NCBI GenBank assembly: GCA_021205725.1
Contig: JAJPWY010000036.1
Coordinates: 1-64,000, forward strand
Direction of reading: 5' to 3'
DNA length: 64,000 bases
From: Clostridiales bacterium
GTDB lineage: Bacteria; Bacillota; Clostridia; Oscillospirales; Oscillospiraceae
The position numbers and the translations under genes are program-made. The first letter of the stretch is position 1, and the number at the start of each line of letters is the position of its first letter. The notes below the pieces were generated by a model. The model searched no databases. It saw only the letters and a program-made list of their open reading frames with translations, and was not told the DNA's origin. This document shows, piece by piece, positions 54,342 to 64,000 of the stretch.

Positions 54342-57300
54342 ATGGTCAAAGACGTGTACTTCGGCAACACCCTGCGGAAGAGCTTTATTCGCCATGACGA
54401 GATCCTCGAGATGCCCGACCTGCTGGAGATCCAGAAAAAGAGCTATCAGTGGTTCTTCGACGTGGGTCTGAAGCAGGTATTTAAGGATGTCGGCGTCATC
54501 ACCGACTATGCGGGCAATCTGGAACTGAGCTTCATCGACTTCTCCATGAACAAGCCCCCCAAATATGACGTGGAGGAGTGCAAGGCCCGGGACGCCACCT
54601 ACTCCAAGCCCATGCAGGTTCGGGTCCGTCTCCGCAACAAGGAGACGGGGGAGATCAAGGAGCAGGAGATCTATATGGGGGATTTCCCCCTGATGACCCA
54701 GGGCGGCTCCTTTGTCATCAACGGCGCGGAGCGTGTCATCGTCTCCCAGATCGTCCGCTCCCCCGGCATGTACTACGGCCGGGAGGAGGACAAGGCGGGC
54801 AACGTCATCTACACCACCACCGTCATCCCCTACCGGGGCGCCTGGCTGGAGTATGAGACAGACCTGAACAACGTGTTCTATGTCCGCATCGACAAGAACC
54901 GCAAGATCCCCATCACCTGCCTGCTCCGGGCGGTGGGTCTCAAGACCGACGGGGAGATTCTGGCCGTCTTTGGCGAGGACCCCCGCATCGTCACCACCCT
55001 GGAGAAGGACCCCTGCAAGACCTATGAGGACGCCATGCTGGAGATCTACCGGAAGCTGCGTCCCGGCGAGCCCCCCACGGTGGACTCCTGCGAGAGCCTG
55101 ATGGAGGCTCTGCTGTTTGACCCCCGTCGGTACGATCTGTCCGAGGTGGGCCGCTACAAGTTCAACAAGAAGCTGGACATTGCCCGCCGTCTGTCTGGGC
55201 AGACTCTGGCCGCACCCATTGCCGACCCATGGACGGGAGAGCTGCTGGCCGAGGCCGGCGTAACCCTGACCCGGGAGCAGGCTCAGGCCCTGGCTGCCCG
55301 GGGCGTCAACGAGGCCCTCATCGACGTGGATGGCACCGTCGTCAAGGTGTTTGCCAACAACGTGGTGGATATGTCCTCCTTTGTGGACTTCGACCCCGCC
55401 GAGGTGGGCGTCACTGAGCGGGTGCGGGTCTCCGTTCTCCGTGACCTGCTGGACAAGTACTCCGGCGAGGAGCTGAAGCAGGCAGTGGCGGACAGCCTGG
55501 ATCTGCTCATGCCCAAGCACATCACCGTGGACGACATCCTGGCCTCGGTGAACTACCTCAACTGCCTGGCCTACGGCGTGGGTCAGAAGGACGACATCGA
55601 CCACCTGGGCAACCGCCGTCTGCGCAGCGTGGGCGAGCTGCTTCAGAACCAGTTCCGCATCGGCTTTACCCGGATGGAGCGGGTCATCCGGGAACGGATG
55701 ACCATTCAGGATCAGGACATCGTCACTCCTCAGTCCCTGATCAACATCCGGCCCATCACCGCCGCCATCAAGGAGTTCTTCGGCTCCTCCCCTCTGAGCC
55801 AGTTCATGGATCAGACCAACCCTCTGGCAGAGCTGACCCACAAGCGGCGTATCTCCGCCCTGGGCCCCGGCGGTCTGTCCCGGGAGCGGGCCTCCTTCGA
55901 CGTCCGTGACGTGCACTACAGCCACTACGGCCGTCTGTGCCCCATCGAGACGCCGGAAGGCCCCAACATCGGCCTGATCTCCTACCTGGCCTCCTACGCC
56001 CGGGTAAACCGGTACGGCTTTATCGAGGCCCCCTACCGCAAGGTGGAGAAGGGCACCTGCCGGGTCACGGACGAGGTGGAATACATGACCGCCGACGTGG
56101 AGGATCAGTATATCATCGCCCCCGCCACCGAGCCTCTGGACGAGAACGGCTGCCTGGCCAACAAGCGTGTCACCTGCCGTCACCAGAACGACATTCTGGA
56201 CGTGGACCGCTCCATGGTGGACTATGTGGACGTGTCCCCCCAGATGATGGTCTCCGTGGCCACCGCCATGATTCCCTTCCTGGAGAACGATGACGCTAAC
56301 CGTGCTCTGATGGGCGCCAACATGCAGCGTCAGGCCGTACCCCTGCTGGTCACCGAGGCCCCCATCGTGGCCACCGGCCAGGAGTACAAGAACTGCCAGG
56401 ACTCCGAGGTCTGCGTCCTCGCCGAGGGCGACGGCGTGGTGGAGCGGGTGGACGCCACCCATATCGTCGTCCGTTACGACTCCGGCGAGCGGAAGGACTA
56501 CAAGCTGACCAAATTCATGCGCTCCAACCACACCACCTGCATCAACCAGCGGCCCATCGTCTCCGCCGGTCAGCGGGTGAAGTATCGTGAGACTCTGGCC
56601 GACGGCCCCTCCACCTGCAACGGTGAGATCGCCCTGGGCCGGAACATCCTCATGGGCTTTATGACCTGGGAGGGCTATAACTACGAGGACGCCGTGCTGC
56701 TCTCCGAGCGGATGGTGAAGGAGGACGTGTTCACCTCCATCCACATCGAGGAGCACGAGCTGGAGGCCCGGGAGACCAAGCTGGGCCCCGAGGAGATTAC
56801 CCGGGACATCCCCAACGTGGGCGACGACGCCCTGAAGGATTTGGACGAGCGGGGCATCATCCGTGTGGGCGCAGAGGTCACCGCCGGGGACATCCTGGTG
56901 GGCAAGGTCACCCCCAAGGGCGAGACCGACCTGACCGCCGAGGAGCGGCTGCTCCGGGCCATCTTCGGTGAGAAGGCCCGGGAGGTTCGGGACACCTCCC
57001 TCAAGCTGCCCCACGGCGCCAGCGGCATCGTGGTGGACGTGAAGGTGTTCACCCGTGAAAATGGCGACGAGCTGGGCCCCGGCGTCAACCAGTGCGTCCG
57101 GGTGTATATTGCCCAGAAGCGGAAGATCTCCGTGGGCGACAAGATGGCAGGCCGCCACGGCAACAAGGGCGTGGTCTCCCGCATCCTGCCGGTGGAGGAT
57201 ATGCCCTTCCTGCCCGACGGCACCCCCCTGGACATCGTCCTGAACCCCCTGGGCGTGCCCTCCCGTATGAATATCGGTCAGGTGCTGGAGGTTCATCTGG

Positions 57301-58043
57301 GCTACGCCGCCAAGACCCTGGGCTGGAAGGTGGCCACCCCCATCTTCAACGGCGCCAACGAGCAGGACATCCAGGCCCTGCTGCGCCAGGCCGGTCTCAA
57401 CGAGAACGGCAAGAGCTGGCTCTATGACGGCCGCACCGGTCAGCGGTTCGACAACCCCGTCACCGTGGGCTATGTCTACTTCCTCAAGCTCCACCATCTG
57501 GTGGACGATAAGATCCACGCCCGCTCCACCGGCCCCTATTCCCTGGTCACCCAGCAGCCTCTGGGCGGCAAGGCCCAGTTCGGCGGCCAGCGGTTCGGCG
57601 AGATGGAGGTCTGGGCGCTGGAGGCCTACGGCGCCGCCTACACCCTCCAGGAGATCCTGACCGTCAAGTCCGACGACGTGACCGGGCGTGTCAGCACCTA
57701 CGAGGCCATTGTCAAGGGCAAGAACATCCCCAAGCCCGGCGTGCCCGAGTCCTTCCGGGTCATGATGAAGGAGCTGCAGGCTCTCTGTCTGGACGTGCGT
57801 GTGCTGGACAAGGACGGCAATACCATCGACCTGCATGACCTGGACGACGACGATGACGGCTACGTGACCCGGGACAAGGATTTTGACGACGATTACTATC
57901 CCCAGAACGAGCAGGAGTTTGCCGACAACGGCTACACCACCGGCGAGATGGACGCCGAGGGCAACATCGTCGAGGACGAGGCTCCCACCTTCGAGGAGGG
58001 CGAGCTGTTTCTGGACGATGCCGGTACTCCGGACGATGATTGA
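54342..58043 (+). CDS. rpoB: DNA-directed RNA polymerase subunit beta
   Basis: [47 protein letters not shown]; rif region [61 protein letters not shown]. Confidence 0.99.
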   Translation: MVKDVYFGNTLRKSFIRHDEILEMPDLLEIQKKSYQWFFDVGLKQVFKDVGVITDYAGNLELSFIDFSMNKPPKYDVEECKARDATYSKPMQVRVRLRNKETGEIKEQEIYMGDFPLMTQGGSFVINGAERVIVSQIVRSPGMYYGREEDKAGNVIYTTTVIPYRGAWLEYETDLNNVFYVRIDKNRKIPITCLLRAVGLKTDGEILAVFGEDPRIVTTLEKDPCKTYEDAMLEIYRKLRPGEPPTVDSCESLMEALLFDPRRYDLSEVGRYKFNKKLDIARRLSGQTLAAPIADPWTGELLAEAGVTLTREQAQALAARGVNEALIDVDGTVVKVFANNVVDMSSFVDFDPAEVGVTERVRVSVLRDLLDKYSGEELKQAVADSLDLLMPKHITVDDILASVNYLNCLAYGVGQKDDIDHLGNRRLRSVGELLQNQFRIGFTRMERVIRERMTIQDQDIVTPQSLINIRPITAAIKEFFGSSPLSQFMDQTNPLAELTHKRRISALGPGGLSRERASFDVRDVHYSHYGRLCPIETPEGPNIGLISYLASYARVNRYGFIEAPYRKVEKGTCRVTDEVEYMTADVEDQYIIAPATEPLDENGCLANKRVTCRHQNDILDVDRSMVDYVDVSPQMMVSVATAMIPFLENDDANRALMGANMQRQAVPLLVTEAPIVATGQEYKNCQDSEVCVLAEGDGVVERVDATHIVVRYDSGERKDYKLTKFMRSNHTTCINQRPIVSAGQRVKYRETLADGPSTCNGEIALGRNILMGFMTWEGYNYEDAVLLSERMVKEDVFTSIHIEEHELEARETKLGPEEITRDIPNVGDDALKDLDERGIIRVGAEVTAGDILVGKVTPKGETDLTAEERLLRAIFGEKAREVRDTSLKLPHGASGIVVDVKVFTRENGDELGPGVNQCVRVYIAQKRKISVGDKMAGRHGNKGVVSRILPVEDMPFLPDGTPLDIVLNPLGVPSRMNIGQVLEVHLGYAAKTLGWKVATPIFNGANEQDIQALLRQAGLNENGKSWLYDGRTGQRFDNPVTVGYVYFLKLHHLVDDKIHARSTGPYSLVTQQPLGGKAQFGGQRFGEMEVWALEAYGAAYTLQEILTVKSDDVTGRVSTYEAIVKGKNIPKPGVPESFRVMMKELQALCLDVRVLDKDGNTIDLHDLDDDDDGYVTRDKDFDDDYYPQNEQEFADNGYTTGEMDAEGNIVEDEAPTFEEGELFLDDAGTPDDD

Positions 58044-58063
58044 TAAGGAGGAGGACGTTATCT

Positions 58064-61963
<3,900 letters not shown>

Positions 61964-61984
61964 GCCGCCCCTCCCCTTTCCTGT

Positions 61985-62029
61985 GAAAAAACGCTCCTGT
62001 GGCTCTTTTGAGCCGCAGGAGCGTTTTTG
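61985..62029 (+). terminator. Intrinsic terminator after rpoC
   Basis: AAAAAACGCTCCTGTGGCTC-TTTT-GAGCCGCAGGAGCGTTTTT. Confidence 0.9.
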
Positions 62030-62136
62030 AATCATAAGGTGCTCTTGTAGGAATTGATGTAGAGGAAAGGCCGGGGCTTCACGCCTTGAGAACGCCCCGC
62101 CTGATCGTTCCAACGACCATATGAACCGCAACGCAG

Positions 62137-62192
62137 TAAAAGAGCGGCCAGACACGCATCACAACGATGCGGGCTGGTTGCTCTTTTTGAGC
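62137..62192. other. Imperfect long hairpin in the rpoC-pstS-like intergenic region, terminator-like
   Basis: AAAAGAGC..CCAG..CGCATC-ACAA-CGATGCG..CTGG..GCTCTTTTT. Confidence 0.4.
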
Positions 62193-62474
62193 GTCTCCCA
62201 CTTTTTTGCAAGTCATCCCAGCATGTACATGTATAAAAGCTTATCCCCTTCCATTGATGATGAGGAAAATGCGCCTGGCAAGCGGAGTCAGGCAGAGCCG
62301 GTCGTTTTATTCTCATCTCTGCCTTTCTCCCGGCAACATCCTGCCGTATTTTACCGGAACTTTACAGGTGCCTGGTTTCGCATCTTACACAGTGGGCAGT
62401 ACAATAAAGCTGTACAGCTTTCTGCTGTGGACAGAACGACTGCAATCAGTTGAAAAAGAGAGGTAGATAACTAC

Positions 62475-63371
62475 ATGCGGAAACGGGAACGAATCCTTCT
62501 GCTGCTTCTGGCCCTGGCGCTGATACTGAGCGGCTGCGGGGCGGCGGGAGGCAGCCTGGCGGCGGTGGACGGCCTGGACGACCTGGGCGAAGTTCAGGTG
62601 GTCTCCAGAGAGGAGGGCTCCGGCACTCGGAGCGCCTTTGCGGAGCTGGTAGGCTTTGACGGGAGCACAGACGGCGAGAGCGCCGACGCCACTGTGGACA
62701 CGGCTCTGGTGGTCACAGACGCAGATGCGGTGATCGACGCCGTCGCCTCCGATTCGTCGGCGGTGGGCTATGTCTCCATGGGCGCATTGAGCAACCTGGA
62801 CGGGGCGAAGGCCCTGGCGGTGGACGGCGTGGAGGCCACGCTAGACAACGTGAAAAAGGGCAGCTATCCCCTGAGCCGACCCTTCTGCCTGGCCTGGAGC
62901 GGCAGCCTCAGCGAGCTGGAGCAGGACTTCCTGACCTATGTGCTGGGCAAGGGACAGGCGATCGTGGGCCAAGGCTATGTGACGGTGGCGGACAGCACCA
63001 CCTTCCTCTCCGGGAAGCAGTCCGGCACCATCACCATCCACGGCTCCACCTCTGCCGCCCCGTTGCTGGAGGAGCTGGCGGCGGAGTATATGACGCTCAA
63101 CCCCAACGCCACGGTCGAGGTAACGGCCTCCGATTCCACCACCGGCCTGAACGACGCCATGCAGGGCAAATGTGACTTTGGCGCAGCCTCCCGTGAGCTG
63201 AAGGACTACGAGGCAGAGCTGCTGGACTATGAGGTCATTGCGGAGGACGGCATCGCCGTCATCGTCAACGGAGAGAACCCCCTGGACGCCGTCACGCTGG
63301 AGGAACTATACGGCCTCTTTACCGGGACGATTGCGGACTGGAACACCATCAATACAGAAAGGGAAGACTGA
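62475..63371 (+). CDS. PstS-like phosphate-binding lipoprotein with apparently permuted halves
   Basis: Lipobox LALILSGCG; VQVVSREEGSGTRSAFAELVG...AVGYVSMGAL...KGSYPLSRPF...GQAIVGQGYV then TITIHGSTSAAPLLEELAAEYMTLNPNATVEVTASDSTTGLNDAMQGKCDFGAASRELKDYEAELLDYEVIAEDGIAVIVNGENPLDAVTLEELYGLFTGTIADWNTI-stop shortly after. Confidence 0.85.
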   Translation: MRKRERILLLLLALALILSGCGAAGGSLAAVDGLDDLGEVQVVSREEGSGTRSAFAELVGFDGSTDGESADATVDTALVVTDADAVIDAVASDSSAVGYVSMGALSNLDGAKALAVDGVEATLDNVKKGSYPLSRPFCLAWSGSLSELEQDFLTYVLGKGQAIVGQGYVTVADSTTFLSGKQSGTITIHGSTSAAPLLEELAAEYMTLNPNATVEVTASDSTTGLNDAMQGKCDFGAASRELKDYEAELLDYEVIAEDGIAVIVNGENPLDAVTLEELYGLFTGTIADWNTINTERED

Positions 63372-63372
63372 G

Positions 63373-64000
63373 ATGAACGACACATTACAAATTATTTTTG
63401 GTCTGTTCGGCGGACTGGCCATCTTCATTTACGGCATGAACCTGATGAGTGAATGTCTCCAGAAGGCGGCCGGGGAGCGGATGAAGCAGATTTTGGGTCT
63501 GCTGACCCGGAACCGGCTCATGGGAGTGGTGGCCGGAGCGTTGGTGACAGCGGTGCTGCAGAGCAGCAGCGCCACCACCGTCATGGCCATCGGCTTCGTC
63601 AGCGCAGGGCTGATGACGCTGCCCCAGGCCATCTCCATCATCTTCGGCGCCAACATCGGCACCACCATCACCGCCCAGATCATCGCCTTTAAGATTACGG
63701 ACTATATCTACGTGTTCATATTCGCAGGCTTCCTCGTGTCCTTCATCAGCAAGAACGAGAAGGTGAAGAACATTGGACGGACGGTGTTCGCCTTCGGTCT
63801 GCTGTTCCTGGGCATCGAGACCATGGGCGACGTGATGAAGCCCCTGGCCTCCAGCCCGGTGTTCACCGACATGATCGCTCAGGTGGCGGACATCCCGGTG
63901 CTGGGTGTGGCCGTGGGCACCCTGATGACCCTGGTGGTACAGAGCAGCAGCGCCACCATCGCCGTGCTGCAAAATTTCGCATCCCAGGCCGGCGCAGACG
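63373..64000 (+). CDS. Na/Pi cotransporter family protein (truncated by the window end)
   Basis: MNDTLQIIFGLFGGLAIFIYGMNLMSECLQKAAGERMKQILGLLTRNRLMGVVAGALVTAVLQSSSATTVMAIGFVSAG...TLMTLVVQSSSATIAVLQ: duplicated QSSSA motifs. Confidence 0.94.
   Translation, partial: MNDTLQIIFGLFGGLAIFIYGMNLMSECLQKAAGERMKQILGLLTRNRLMGVVAGALVTAVLQSSSATTVMAIGFVSAGLMTLPQAISIIFGANIGTTITAQIIAFKITDYIYVFIFAGFLVSFISKNEKVKNIGRTVFAFGLLFLGIETMGDVMKPLASSPVFTDMIAQVADIPVLGVAVGTLMTLVVQSSSATIAVLQNFASQAGAD

Noticed and set aside
54312-57836. 1174-aa minus-strand ORF
   Set aside because: Antisense shadow of rpoB.

Overview
GC-rich Bacillota/Clostridia chromosomal DNA. By protein flavour it is probably an Oscillospiraceae-type gut anaerobe, but this is inference. 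The window is almost fully coding, mostly housekeeping and transport genes: gltB(3' part)-gltD; a two-component system; a VTC/DUF4956/carbohydrate-binding-domain cassette; a second two-component system; tsaE-tsaB-upp-glmS; a RodA/FtsW-type gene; an XRE regulator with a likely operator pair and an acidic lipoprotein; trmL-pgk-tpiA-gpmI; proB-proA-mnmE; a fused feoA-feoB; a BMP-type lipoprotein divergent from psuK-psuG; pepF; a four-gene ABC efflux cassette with two different adaptors; a VWA protein; a znuABC-like operon; GDPD; two zinc-ribbon proteins; a GH2 beta-galactosidase; an Amt-PII fusion; sfsA; rpoB-rpoC; and a PstS-like lipoprotein next to a Na/Pi symporter (truncated by the window end). 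I saw no rRNA, tRNA, CRISPR array, prophage or transposase. The strongest second-look items are: (1) the PstS-like protein, whose two halves appear in circularly permuted order and which is translationally adjacent to a Na/Pi cotransporter; (2) the VTC-DUF4956-carbohydrate-binding cassette flanked by two-component systems and lacking CotH; (3) a perfect 24-bp palindrome overlapping a consensus promoter beside a small XRE regulator; (4) an Amt-PII fusion with a Leu at the usual uridylylated Tyr position, and a terminator-like hairpin directly before its RBS; (5) a dual-adaptor ABC exporter with a long Asp-Thr repeat and Met-rich loops; (6) a similar attenuator-like hairpin in the sfsA leader. 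The long antisense ORFs in the supplied track are GC-driven shadows and are not reported as genes.
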